The translations under genes and the position numbers were made by a program. From contig OY821520.1 in NCBI GenBank assembly GCA_963682025.1, forward strand, positions 182,888,036-182,952,035: 64,000 nucleotides of DNA. The letters run 5' to 3'. This stretch comes from Cordilura impudica (taxonomy: Eukaryota > Arthropoda > Insecta > Diptera > Scathophagidae). Shown in pieces: positions 1 through 12,039 of the stretch; within the stretch, counting starts at the first letter, position 1, and every line of letters begins with the position of its first letter. Under the pieces are notes generated by a model. It saw only the letters and a list, made by a program, of their open reading frames with translations, did not search any database and was not told where the DNA came from.

Positions 1-1614
1 TATTATGTATTTCAGCTTACACTCGTATAAATTTTTTTAAAACCAACTTCAAAAACTATTTTCTACAAAACTGCCTTTTATAATGATATTTTTCGTTAAA
101 GTGTTTAAGAAATTCTTTTTTGAAGTTAACATGAAAAATCATATAATTTTCTTTTAAATTAAAGGGACAATTAAATTAAATGTCTAGAGGAAAACGTTCC
201 TTTTGTCTCATTCACTATTGTTGTTTTAATAAAACCGCACATAAATGGAAAGAAGGCAGATTCAAGTTGTTGTCCAACAATACAAACATATTCTTCAAAG
301 TTTATTCAGAGCTAGTTCTTGAGTATGTGTGTAAGTGTTTACCAGTTTACAATTGTCTTCTTTATTTAACAAGGCTATAACAATGAATTTTGCTGTTTTT
401 CATAACAAAAGACCACCTTTTTCCCTTCATTGTTTGCGTTATTGATTGTGTTTGATAACGCAAAATGTTTATTATTGTTCTAAGCATAAACTAGGGTGTT
501 TTTTATTTTGATGGAAAAAAGGTGTTCTATTAACAAAATAAAAAAATGTTTCACAATTCTTTTGTATTAAACTACAATTTTGTATTCTTTAAACGAACAA
601 AAAAAGAAACCATTAAGTTTATTCCTCCAAAATAATGTTTTCTTCAATTTAAATATCCTTCTGCCTTGGCTTTTTACAAGTTTCATTAGAATTGGTTGGA
701 TATAAGCTTGACGTTAAGCTTTCGAAGTTCACATAATAGAACAAGCAATCCTTCTGGCACCATTGCAGAGTATTAAAAGGGAAATCGTTGCATTCCATTA
801 GATGCTGACTTAAAATTTAAAAATTTCTTTGAAGGAAAATTCCAAATGTACCTAAGAAACCCTGTAGTTTTTGTGTTTAGTAGTATAAGTGCTATGAGTG
901 TTGTTGCCTGCCTTAACAATATATTCACTTTATATGCAAGTAACGTTAACGCCAACTGCAATTGAGGGTAAACAATCAATATTTTTAAACCTCAAAATTG
1001 TGAGTGATTTTGTGGCACAACTTTGCGTGTGTGTGTGTTTTTACAGGTACATTGTTCAATGTTGTGCTTTCGGTTTACAGAAAATTTAAAAAAAAAATTT
1101 AAATGAAAACTGTTTCTAAAGTATTTTTTAAATTTATTTTCCATATCTCCCCGTTCTGTGTTGTTTGCATCGAAAATTGCATGCAAGCAGTCAAACTCGT
1201 ACACACTCAGCTACAAAAAAAAAAAAAAAAACAAGCAACAATATTTTGCGTATGTACCTGTGTGTCGAGCCTATTTTCTAGGTGAAAAATAGAACGTTAG
1301 TATATTAGAACATGATTATAGTATTTACGACACACATTCGTTTTCACCAGTAGTGGTTTGAAAGCAACACAACATTATTTTTACCACTACCTATATATAT
1401 TTCATACGTTCTTAAATTTTTAAGCGAAACATTGTTTCAATCCAGAGATAAATGTAGGTATTAAAGGAAAAACTTTAAGGATTACTTTTTTTGAATTTAA
1501 ATCTGAAAAACTTAAATTTCGATAAAAATTTTACTAAAATCTGGAAATTTATCAAACAAACGAAATATGACTTTCCAAAACTAAAATTGCCAATATTTTT
1601 AAGCAAAACTAATT
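1..1614. other. AT-rich intergenic DNA, no gene recognised
   Basis: No open frame here has coding character; the short open frames are rich in F, Y, K, I and N as expected from random AT-rich DNA. A short (GT)n run lies near 1027-1042 and a poly(A) run near 1215-1231. I see no repeat family that recurs elsewhere in the window until the Helentron-like element begins at 1615. Confidence 0.6.
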
Positions 1615-2395
1615 ATACCCTATACCACTATGTGGTTTGGGTATAATGACTTTGTGCTGCTGTTTGTAACAACCAAAAATATTTGACCTAGACCCATCTT
1701 TAATTATACCGATCGAATCAGAATCACTTTCTGAGTTTATTTAACAATGTCCGTCCGTCCGTCCGTCCGTCCGTCCGTCTGTGTGTCCATGTAAAGTTTG
1801 TAATCAAACTGCAGGTCGCAAATATGAATATATTTTGATGAAATTTGGTATATAAGCTTTTATCGGCCATGGGATGAACGCTATTGGTGAGAATCGGTCC
1901 ATGTTCAGACCTAGCCCCCATACAAATTACCCATATGAAATCGACATAAATTGCCATAAGATCCAAATTGTCATATAGATCTTACTCAAATTGGGTTTGT
2001 ATGCGTTCATTACATCCATTAATGAGTAGTCCAAAAATGATCCCTTTGACCCCATACAGAGCTGCTTCCCGATCTTCACTTAAATCTATTAAAAAACAAA
2101 AATTTTGCACTGATTCTTCTCAAATTTTGTTTGTATATATTTTTGCAAAATACAAGAGACTTTACCAAACATGATCAGGATCGGTCCATTTTTGGACCTA
2201 GTCCCTATATAGATATAGCATCCGATATGAACTTTTTCATATCTGCAGCCAAAAAAATAAATAAAAATCCCACTCAAATTTGGTTTTTTCTTATTTTCTA
2301 TGTCCAGTTAGTTGGGCCTAAGAGATAGGGTTTCTAAACGCATGGTATAGGGTATCGTATAGTCGGTCTAGACCGACTATAATTTTCTTACTTGT
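1615..2395 (+). mobile_element. Helentron-like non-autonomous repeat (HINE/DINE-1-like), copy A
   Basis: The 5' side begins with ATACCCTATACC (1615-1626), whose exact reverse complement GGTATAGGGTAT lies at 2344-2355. Just downstream is a perfect 24-bp palindrome at 2358-2381 (half-site TATAGTCGGTCT), then ATTTTCTTACTTG. A (GTCC)n microsatellite sits at about 1750-1780. Sub-terminal inverted repeats, a GTCY core microsatellite and a hairpin close to the 3' end are the known structural signature of Helentron-associated interspersed elements such as Drosophila DINE-1. The element encodes no protein; open frames inside it are fortuitous. Its near-identical relative lies inverted at 7461-8238, and a third good copy at 22855-23581. 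The family assignment is inference from structure; the repeat itself is directly visible. Confidence 0.85.
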
Positions 2396-2594
2396 TTTAA
2401 ACTTGTTTTTTTAAGTGTCGTCTAAATTTACTTTTTTGACTTTGGATATTTTAACATCGGCTGTGTTAAAAAAGTATTTCTCTTTGGTTTTTTATGAAGA
2501 GATCTTAATAGTTTCTCTACTAATATTAAAAAAATTAATAATTAAGAAATTTATAATAAATTCTGGCCAAAAAAGAAAAGGAATGCCATTAGAA

Positions 2595-2680
2595 TTTAAG
2601 GGTATCGGCATAATAAAAGATGGGTTTAGGTCAAATGTTTTTGGTAGTTACAAAGATCAGACAAAGTCATTATAAAAATA
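2595..2680 (-). repeat. Fragment of the Helentron-like family
   Basis: The stretch reading GGGTATCGGCATAATAAAAG, followed by GATGGGTTTAGGTCAAATG and a region ending AAAGTCATTATA, matches on the opposite strand the 5' segment of copy A just after its sub-terminal repeat. Only this part is preserved, and it lies 200 bp from copy A, so it is a truncated second insertion or a rearranged piece. Confidence 0.6.
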
Positions 2681-3436
2681 TTTTAAAAACTGTAAATATG
2701 AAAAAAAAATTTTGCCACATTTAAATTCAGCATACTACAGTTTATTATAAAATATGTATTTCCTGATGACGTTTTCTTTTTGGCTGTTATTTATCATATT
2801 GGTACAATATATTTAGGGTGACTGCAGTCAACGATATAACCTTTCGAAATATTACATATTTTTTTTTGCAATCGGCATAAAAAGTTATCAAGAACCATGC
2901 ACACAGTATATTGTTATCTCTTATAGTTTAGGAGATATTTGACTTAAAAGAATCAAAATTTTATTTTTCATCAAAACTTTTTTGGTTCTTTTAATATACT
3001 CTAATACTACTTATTACCTTTTGCTTATCTCGCTAAACTGTATTATTGAAATTCCCTGTCAAAAAGAAAATCTTTGTTTTTATTTACGTTTGATAATCAG
3101 GCATGTCACAGAATAAAATCGAAATCGATTTGATTCCGTATTACTAAATCGATCGATTTCGTTTTAGATTCATCAGAAATTTGTCGCTTTCATTAAATCG
3201 AAAAAAAAAAAATTATTTTTGTGCATTCAATATGGCAACGTAACGAAAGTACACAGCTGATTGTTGTAAAGAAAAAGAAAATAAAGAGAAATTTGTAGAA
3301 CTGTCTAGTGTAAAATAAATAACGAAATAATAAATAAATAAAAAATTTAAAAATGCCGTGCATATCCATTGTTGCAGCAATAGAGGAACTAAACCGCTAA
3401 AAAATTGCGTCAACGTCATTTTAGGGATGCATCAGA
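2681..3436. other. AT-rich DNA with local palindromes
   Basis: No gene recognised. Contains self-complementary stretches built on ATCGATT and AATCGAAATCGATT near 3115-3175 and the 15-mer CAGGCATGTCACAGA at 3098-3112, which recurs inverted near 6919-6933 (see findings). Confidence 0.5.
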
Positions 3437-4182
3437 TCATTTGTCAGTCCAAATGAAATGTAATGTTCAGGAGAGCCAAAAACATTGTATTTGAAATTAT
3501 GGGCTCGATATAAAGTTTTTAGGACTTTTTATTTCACAGTCCTGTAGACATGGGCAATGAATACTTTATAAAAATTTTGGGTCAAAAACCTTAAGAGGAA
3601 TAGATCCTAGAGAAGGACGAAAAAACAATATGTAAATTACACTTAAAATATGTGCAGATAAAACAACTTATGTCGACAAATGTCGTTTTCTTTGAAAAAG
3701 AAAGCTACCAGTGCATCTACATTTTAGACATAAGTTGTTGTTGCTTGAAAAATTGATTTTTTTCGTCAACAGAAAGTTAACGGGACTTAGGGTGAGAATA
3801 TAACAACATATCAAGAATAATAGTGACAACAAATAACAGATATAAACACAACAGTTTTTATAAGTGGTTATAAACTGAAAAATAATCCATATTATTTTAA
3901 ATTTTTTTTTTCATTAATAACATCGTATGTCGCTATGTGTCGTTTTCTGAGAAAAAAAATGTCAGCGATCAAACGTAGGTTGACATACGTCGTTAGTGCT
4001 GCAAATTAATTTAATAAACATTTAAGTTACGTCGTTATTTAAAGAAAAAATTCAGATATGGTCAATATTTTTTTTTTAATTAAACACATGTAAAGAGCGT
4101 TAAAAATTATTATATTTGGTATCGTTAACTCAAAACTGACAAAAATGGACATACGCGGTTATTTCAGAAAACCACAGATATA
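3437..4182. mobile_element. MITE-like repeat, copy 1 (left terminus lost)
   Basis: About 745 bp closely matching 32590-33309 in the same orientation, from TGTTCAGGAGAGCCAAAAA through GACATACGCGGTTATTTCAG and CCACAGATAT at the right end. The complete copy at 32567 has 34-bp terminal inverted repeats; here only the right terminus remains. The inside holds short inverted repeats (CAACTTATGTC and GACATAAGTTG near 3665 and 3727) and no coding sequence, so it is a non-autonomous DNA element of unassigned superfamily. Confidence 0.75.
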
Positions 4183-4432
4183 TAGCATGTACACTTGTTT
4201 ACAAACAAAAATCATATTTGTACCTCTTTTATCTTCATTAGGTATTATCGTCGCAACAAGGATGCGTTTGAGGTGGTTTTTCTGTAGATGGTGGGCCAGA
4301 AGAAGTTAATTAATAAATAATTCCAAAACCATAGTTCATACAGCTTATGCTGAAACAGAGCTTATCCCGTGGTACGTACCAGGGATGAGTAATCTCTAGC
4401 ATATGCGGACCTATGCAGGGATGGATTTATTT

Positions 4433-4433
4433 C

Positions 4434-4474
<41 letters not shown>
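4433..4474. repeat. (TAA)n microsatellite
   Basis: Thirteen or so uninterrupted AAT/TAA repeats directly upstream of the LINE 3' fragment. Confidence 0.95.
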
Positions 4475-4476
<2 letters not shown>

Positions 4477-4559
4477 GGTCTGACAGGTCTGCCCAATGAC
4501 AGTCCACAACAACCCGATCTCCTTTCACGAACCCCTTGCTATAACTTGATGGCACTCCA

Positions 4560-5107
4560 TGAATTCAAGAAAAATACAATCTTGCCGTGAATCGAGTCTG
4601 TACAGAAACAATTTCTACTCTTTTGCTTACGTGGCTTACCTTGGAATTCCGCAATTAATCTACCTTCATACGTTGATCGACTTAAATTAAAAAAATTACC
4701 TACTTTGGAAAGCCGTAGGACTATGCTAAAAGTAACATTTATGATCAACCTAATTAATGGTGAAATCTGTTCTGACTTTCTTGTCAACAACATAACTTTT
4801 AATGTTCCTCAACGAGTATCACGCCAATTCCAACCACTCTTTGTTAAATCTTTTCAAATCAACTATGCTCTAGCTGATCCTTTTAGAAGAATTTGTTGTG
4901 TTTATAATAATCTTTATCAATTAATTGATTTTTCGTTGAACACTGATGTAATTAAGCATAATATCATTATTTTCTTAAATTCCTAACTATTTGTTTTTAT
5001 TTTTAAATCATTTAATTGTTTCAATATATGTACATATGTAATTATATCATTTATACAGGTCTGTAAGGATTTATTCCATTGACCTAATAAATAAATAAAT
5101 AAATAAA
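4560..5107 (+). pseudogene. LINE 3' end (reverse-transcriptase C-terminal region), 5'-truncated
   Basis: Frames between about 4600 and 4986 read QFLLFCLRGLPW, then LPSYVDRLKLKKLPTLESRR and MLKVTFMINLINGEICSDFL, ending NTDVIKHNIIIFLNS and a stop at 4986. The pattern FALRGLxW / YxxRxxxxxLxxLxxRR / xxFxxxLxxGxI followed by a terminal DP-C-F-N-LIDF block is the usual C-terminal region after the thumb of Jockey/CR1-like LINE reverse transcriptases. A 3' tail of (TAAA)n at about 5085-5107 supports a 3'-anchored retrotransposition product. The upstream part changes frame near 4690, so it is a dead copy. Confidence 0.7.
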
Positions 5108-5264
5108 AACTGCGATGTTTTCCTAAATCTTCTAATACTTACATGTTTTATCAGTTGTTTTCCTTTTTCGGTTGTTTTCGCCTTTTTGCTGTCAGTGTTG
5201 TATTTTGTTAGAAAAAACTAACATTTTGCACTAAACAAAAGATGGCAGTAGTAAGTTTACGACG

Positions 5265-6664
5265 CACAGTGGCTGAAAATCGCTTTTCGTTGGCCAAAAT
5301 TCTGTAACTTTTGAACCGAACAAAATATTTTTTTAATGGATAGATATTTAGTTCAGCTTGACTCAGTTTTAATTACATTAAAATTAATTGAGGACTTTTT
5401 AAGGAATTCTAGGTCAAAGTTGAACTTTTGATTTTTTTAAGCTTTTAGAGTGAAATATGTGTTTATTATTTTTTTACTTATTACAAAATTTAATATTTGG
5501 ATTTTAATAATAATTATAAACATTTTTTGTAATAATGGGATTTTTTAATGTTACGCTCAAAAAAATTTTTACATTAAAAAAAAAAAATAGTAAAATCAAC
5601 TGGAGATTTTGCTATTATTACTGAAAAAATAAAAATTTTTTGTTGTCAAATTTGCAAATCTGTTTACACTCAAAGAATATTTACACTTAAAAAAAACGTT
5701 AATCATATTATCTAAAAATCTTGCTATTACTACAGAAAAATCTATTATTTTTTGCTGTCAAATTTGATAATTTTAAAATATTGATTGAAAATATTCCATA
5801 TTTTGTTCTGTGTTATTTCTGTTCTTTAGTAGCTTTTTGAATTCTTCATCTAAATTTCGATGTTCCACTTTCAATTGATTTCGAATGCTGGAGATGAACG
5901 GATCTGACGATGCCAATAATATATTAAATATTTTCATTTGTGGAATTTTGTGAAAATTTCTAGTCTTGTGCTCTCTATAAAATCTGTAATCCTTATTCCT
6001 TTTTTCCTAAGCCTCCTCTGATAGATCTCCAAGTGGCACCAAATGATATTTGAGGATATCCTCTCCCTGATAAAGGATTTTGTGAACTGTTGCAGACATA
6101 TTTCTCCATGGGTAGTTGGTTATATATATTTTTGCAGTTTCCTTAACATAATCTCCAAATTTTCTAGAGTCAATACACCATTGTATACGAGTATTTATAA
6201 GGCTGTTTAAATTATCGTAATTTGAAGTTTTTTTAAAGTAATTTCCTTAAAATGAAAAAAGTGTTCTGGTTAAAGAGGACAGTTTCACCTTTCTCCGGGT
6301 GGTATACGTTTATTATTCCCTTTTGTTCCCTAGCAGTTCTATTCGACTAAAGTTGCAATTTGAGAAAAATATAGTAGTTTCATAAATATTTCATAACGCC
6401 CCTCATGTTAAGCGGTAGAGTTGCGACCATTTACAGCAACTATAGACAGGTTATTATCTATGATAGCTTGCGAGTAGTAACCATTTATTTTTGATAAAAA
6501 ACAAAAAAAAATCACATTTTTCTGAAATTAAAAAACAGTTGAGTTTGACAGCATGCCACGCCCACAATTAGCAATAGTTTAACCTAATTTTTTGGCTACC
6601 TTAATCCGGATATATTAGCTTAAAAAATTAGACTTTTGGCCAGTGAAATCAAAATTTCAGCCAA
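5265..6664 (-). mobile_element. Transib DNA transposon, internally deleted copy A
   Basis: Begins with CACAGTGGCTGAAAAT at 5265, preceded by CGACG, the expected kind of GC-rich 5-bp Transib target. It then follows, on the opposite strand, the right half of Transib copy B, including the sequence encoding ASSDPFISS near 5885-5925. Near 6165 the match jumps: 10180-10210 of copy B is joined directly to about 9125, removing roughly 1.05 kb of transposase. It then follows the 5' non-coding third of copy B to about 6664, where the expected terminal heptamer has decayed. It cannot encode a transposase. Confidence 0.85.
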
Positions 6665-7460
6665 TTTTATATTTTTGTATATTTCGTCATCAAAAAATAA
6701 TTTTCTCTAAAATTGGTAATAAAATTTATTTTAAAGATTGAAATGCCTATATTTTGCTAAAATAAATAAACCAGTAGTATTTCTTATTAATTTTATGTTG
6801 TTGTGGATAGTTATTGTTTTATCTATGCTTCTTAAAATATCAATTCCACTTAAGAAATTGAAAATGGTGTCATATCGATAAAATTTGTAGGTTTACGTTT
6901 TCTGAAGAAGAATTTGTTTCTGTGACATGCCTGAATGTAATTAATTTTCAGTTTACATCCTTTAGTTCGGACGAAGGTACAATTACCTTGGTTATCTTTT
7001 AATGGAAGTGAAAAATCTTTCTTGGGATTACAGATAATTGTACAGAAAAAGTTTTAAATCTTTGTTGCAAAGATTTATCATCCATAAATGCAAACATTTT
7101 TTTTTTTGCTAATAAAAGTTTCATACCCATAAATTATATTATAAATTGCCCCCAAATCATTTTTAGAATAAATTTTTCTATTCTACTACAATTGTATTAA
7201 AAAACACATTTTATAATTCAGCGCTCCCTTAGAAGCGGTTTAGGAATTGTAAATTTTATGACACTTTAAAAATTTACAATAACAACGGCTATACGAAATG
7301 TTTTTGTGGATATAATTTTTTTTTATTTTTTTTTTAAGCAATACACATTTTTGCTCTTAGTGAATTATGTTTAGCCAAGTGCCTTTTTTATAGCCAATAT
7401 TCCAGTATATTGTGGGCAATAAAAATTCAAATTGTATACAAACACAACAACATCAAAAAA
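6665..7460. other. AT-rich DNA, no gene recognised
   Basis: No coding character. Carries TCTGTGACATGCCTG at 6919-6933, the inverted partner of the 15-mer at 3098. Otherwise low-complexity A/T runs. Confidence 0.5.
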
Positions 7461-8238
7461 CAAGTAAGAAAATTATAGTCGGTCTAGACCGACTATACGA
7501 TACCCTATACCATGCGTTTAGAAACCCTATCTCTTAGGCCCAACTAACTGGACATTGAAAATAAGCAAAAACCAAATTTGAGTGGGATTTTTATTAATTT
7601 TTTTGGCTGCAGATATGAAAAAGTTCATATCGGATGCCATATCTATAAAGGGTCTAGGTCCAAAAATGGACCGATCCTGACCATGTTTGGTAAAGTCTCT
7701 TGTATTTTGCAAAAATATGTACAAACAAAATTTGAGAAGAATCAGTGCAATATTTTTGTTTTTTAATAGATTTAAGTGAAGATCGGGAAGCAGCTCTATA
7801 TGGGGTCAAAGGGATCATTTTTGGACTACTCATTAGCGGATGTAATGAACGCATACAAACCCAATTTGAGTAAGATATATATGACAATTTGGATCTTATG
7901 GCAATTTATGTCGATTTCATATGGGAAATGTGTATGGGGGCTAGGTCTGAACATGGACCGATTCTCACCAATTTCAATAGCGTTCATCCCATGGCTGATG
8001 AAAGCTTATATACCAAATTTCATCAAAATATATTCATATTTGCGACCTGCAGTTTGATTACAAGCTTTACATGGACACACAGACGGACGGGCGGACGGAC
8101 GGACATTGTTAAATCAACTCAGAAAGTGATTCTGATTCGATCGGTATAATTAAAGATGGGTCTAGGTCAAATATTTTTGGTTGTTACAAACAGCAGCACA
8201 AAGTCATTATACCCAAACCACATAGTGGTATAGGGTAT
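7461..8238 (-). mobile_element. Helentron-like repeat, copy B
   Basis: Inverted, highly similar partner of 1615-2395. The 24-bp palindrome lies at 7474-7497, the first sub-terminal repeat ATACCCTATACC at 7500-7511 and its complement GGTATAGGGTAT at 8227-8238. The GGAC microsatellite near 8080-8105 is the complement of the GTCC core, with one variant unit. Same structural logic and lack of coding capacity as copy A. Copies A and B face each other across 5 kb and could fold into a long hairpin if co-transcribed. Confidence 0.85.
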
Positions 8239-8530
8239 AAATATGTATTTATGGTATTCATCAAATATTCTGCTCTCTAAATGTCATCTTTGAAATAGTA
8301 GACTACAACAGAAGTACATCCACAGCACACATACATATTTTATTAGGGTTATAACTATAAATTTTTAATAATAAAATATTAACATTATGAGACTTTAACA
8401 TTAAATAAATATAATGCATATATAAATCTATAATGCATATAAAATGATAAGAGCATAAGTACAATCAGACCGTTGCTGCATGATTTTCTATAACGGAACA
8501 AAATACCCAAAACAACAATGCACAGCGGCG

Positions 8531-11083
8531 CACTGTGGGTGAAATTTTGATTTCATTGGCCAAGTCTAATTTTTTTTGTCACCGATTTTTAAAATTTTAA
8601 CGCCTTTTTGTAGCTCATATTCCAGATTAAGTTGGCCAAAAAATTAGGTTAAACTATTGTTAATTGTGGGCGTGGCATGCTGTCAAACTCAACTGTTTTT
8701 TAATTTCAGAAAAAGGTGTTTTTTTTTTGTTTTTTATCAAAAATAAATGGTAACTACTCGCAAGCTATCATAGATAATGACCTGCGGTCTTTTCTATAAT
8801 ATTGGTAGGATTACAGTCTTCAGTTGTTGTAAGTGGTCACAGTCCTACCGTTTAATATTAGGGGCGTTATGATATATTTATGAAACTACTATATTTTTCT
8901 CAAATTTCAAATTTAGTGGAATAGAACTTCTAGGGAACAAAAGGGAATAAGAAACGTAGACCACTAGGGGAAAGGTGAAAGTGTCCTCTTTAACCATATA
9001 TACACTTTTGCACCCGTGACGACCTGTGGGTAGAACACTTTTTTCATTTTAATGAAATTAATCTAAAAAAATCAAATTACGATAATTTAAACAGCCCTAT
9101 AAGTACTCGTATACAATGGTGTATTAAATTTGTGCTTTAGCTATTTGATAGCTTATAATAGTCAGATCACAAATGAGGAGGCATTAGCATTATTTCTGGA
9201 TTTGCGATTGAAAAAGGCTCAAATATGTATCCAGCATATCATCACATAACCGCTGTTAAAATGGACTGTTTGCCATCAAAGAACACTACTACAATCACAC
9301 CAATTTCGGTAGAGGTACAACTACAATCTCTACTTGATCACACAGCCGAACGCTTGCTTCAATCAATAAAAGGAAATGAGTTAAAGAAATATGGAAACAC
9401 AAAGTTAATTCCTTTTTGTAAATGGGGATGTGATGGTTCTTCGGGACAGAAACTATACAAACAAGTATTATGTGAAAATATTTCGGACTCAGATATGTTC
9501 ATGGTGTCATTTGTATCAATGAGAAATGAGACACCATCTTCTACGAAATACTGCAGGCCAATCAAGTTTGAATTCAAAACAGAAACTCACGATACCATTA
9601 ACAAAGAAGTTAGTGATATTAAGGCCCAAATTGCAACACTACAACCATTACAATTACAGTTAGATGGGCAGCAAATTGAAGTAAGCTACCAATTAGTGCT
9701 GACAATGATAGATGGAAAAGTAGGTCAGGCTTTGACTAACACGAAGGCTGCATCCAGCTGCATTATATGTCAAGCAACATCAAAACAATTAAACCCAGTC
9801 GCGACAAAATCATTAGATAATACCAATGCATATTAATTTGGATTATCACCACTACATGCAAGAATACGACTTATAGAACACATACTAAAAATCAGTTATG
9901 ATTTGGATTTCAGGTCTCCAGGATCAATAAGAAACAACGAAATCAGCAAAAAGTTAGAAGTTCAAAAAAGAAATCTGTTCAAGATGAATATCGCAGATTT
10001 GGATTGACAACAGATCAGCCGAAACAAGGGTCAGACAATACAAATGATGGCAATACCGCAAGAAGAGTCTTGTCAGATCCAGAAACAGCATCTGAAATAA
10101 CAGGAGTGGATTTAAACCTTATTTTCAGATTTAAAATAATCCTAGAAGTAATTGCGTGCAATGAAGAAATTGACTCTAGAGAATTTGGAGATTATGTTAA
10201 GGAAACTGCAAAAATATATATAACCAACTACCCATGGAGAAATATGTCTGCAACAGTTCACAAAATCCTTTATCATGGAGAGGATGTCCTCAAATATCAT
10301 TTGGTGCCACTTGGAGATCTATCAGAGGAGGCTTAGGAAAAAGGAATAAGGATTACAGATTTTATAGAGAGCACAATACTAGAAAAATTTCACGAAATTC
10401 CACAAATGAAGATATAAATAATATAATATTGGCATCGTCAGATCCGTTCATCTCCAGCATTCGAAATCAATAGAAAGTGGAACATCGGGATTTAGATGAA
10501 GAAGTCAAAAAACTACTAAAGGACAAAAATAACACAGAACAAAATATGGAATATTTTCAATCAATATTTTAAAATTGCCAAATTTGACAGCAAAAAATAA
10601 TAAATTTTTCTGTAGTAATAGCAAGATTTTTAGATAATATTATTAACGTTTTTTTTTTAGGTGTAAAAATTCTTTGAGTGTAAACAAATTTGCAAATTTG
10701 ATTACAAAAATTTTTTTAATTTTTCAGTAATAATAGCAAAATCTCCAGTTGATTTCACTATTTTTTGTTTTTTGAGTGTAAAAATTTTTTTGAGCGCAAC
10801 ATTAAAAAATCCCATTATTACAAAAAATGTTCATAATTATTATTAAAATCCAAATATTAAATTTTTTAATAAATAAAAAAATAATAAACACATATTTCAC
10901 TCTAAAAGTTGAAAAAAAATCAAAAGTTCAACTTTGACCTAGAATTCATTAAAAGGTCCTAAATCAATTTTAATGTAATACTGTGTCAAGCTGAACTAAA
11001 TATCTATCCATTAAAAAAAGTATTTTGATCGGTTCAAAAGTTACAGAATTTTGGCCAATGAAAAACGATTTTTAGCCACTGTG
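8531..11083 (+). mobile_element. Transib DNA transposon, copy B (2.55 kb, inactivated)
   Basis: Left terminus CACTGTGGGTGAAAT at 8531 and right terminus reading inward CACAGTGGCTAAAAAT, ending at 11083; both continue into a shared ATTGGCCAA block. Flanks are CGGCG (8526-8530) and TGGCG (11084-11088), a 5-bp target duplication with one mismatch. The transposase lies inside at 9130-10560 and is broken. Copy A (5265-6664) is a deletion derivative of the same subfamily, in opposite orientation; the 46315 copy is a more distant relative. Confidence 0.9.
9130..10560 (+). pseudogene. Transib transposase pseudogene (RAG1-core type)
   Basis: Transib transposase cuts element ends by a DDE mechanism and is related to the RAG1 core. 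Segments in order: EEALALFLDLRLKKAQ near 9175; after a frameshift, an open frame 9225-9836 with HTAERLLQSI, KWGCDGSSGQKLYKQ (first catalytic Asp region), LTMIDGKV (second Asp) and a CxxC pair; then 10004-10336 with DGNTARR, VHKILYHGEDVL and LGDLSEEA, the catalytic Glu block, interrupted by TAG exactly where the relative at 50075 reads CAG. A shifted frame continues NKDYRFYREHNTRKISR and ASSDPFISSIRNQ. The split frames, the stop at 9836 and the stop at 10336 make it non-functional. Confidence 0.85.
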
Positions 11084-11088
11084 TGGCG

Positions 11089-12030
11089 ATGGAAAAAATA
11101 CGTTTTTTAAAAAGAGTTTTAAGCTTAATTGCTAAAAAAAGTAGATTTCTATAATTTTTGTTAATGCAATTTGTTTTTGAAATTATTATTATTTTTTTTC
11201 TTCTCAATATTTTCTGTTTACAAAATTCGAATTCACCATAGCAATAGAGCATCCAAATATGGCAAGATTACAGAGAGAAAGTGAGAGTTAGTAGTAAATG
11301 AGAATAAATTAATTTTATTTCAGTGCGGTGATGTTCTGTGAACTACTATGTCGGTTTTGTGGGAAAAATACAGCAACGGTCTGATTAGGTTTATACCTCT
11401 AATTCCCGTTTCCTGCTTGAACAATTTTTTAAAATAAATTAATTAATTTAAATTAATAAACTTTTCGTTAAAAAGTTCTAGCCCTAATGTACATAGTTTT
11501 ACACTTATACATATTTAGCAACATTCTCTACATTGTATGTTAATTCTCGTATATCTGTAAGCTGTGCTAGAATATTTAAAATTTTGACACAATTTTCGTA
11601 CGTATTTAATAGGAAAAAAAAAACGTTAACATGGAATAGATACAGTGACATTCAATGAAAATAACCCATCCTAAATAAGAAAATAATAACTAATTTTGTT
11701 TCAACAATTCATAATATTATTTGTTAATTTTAATATTTTTTCAAGTTGATCAACAATTGTAAAATGATTTTGTTGGTAGTTAGTAAAAAGTGAATTCATA
11801 AGTTTTTCATCTTAAGTGAAAATGATCCAGTTGATAAAATAACTCAAACAATGTTAAATTTTATTTGCAACGAAATTAAGTTGCTTTAGGACCTTTCAGA
11901 CTTTCCTCGTAGTTAATAAAATACCAACACCGCTGAAGTCTTCTACCATCCATTGGTAGATACTGTCGCAATTTGAGCCAAGTTTTTCATTAAGTTTGGC
12001 GTTTGGCAGCCATTTAAACCATACAACCTC
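11089..12030. other. AT-rich intergenic DNA
   Basis: No gene, terminal repeat or recurring family member recognised. Confidence 0.5.
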
Positions 12031-12039
12031 GTTCACTTT

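Noticed and set aside
1724..2328. Open frames containing GRTDGRTDGRT or DLMAIYVDFIWV
   Set aside because: They recur in all Helentron-like copies because the repeat recurs; the GRTD part is the translated GTCC microsatellite.
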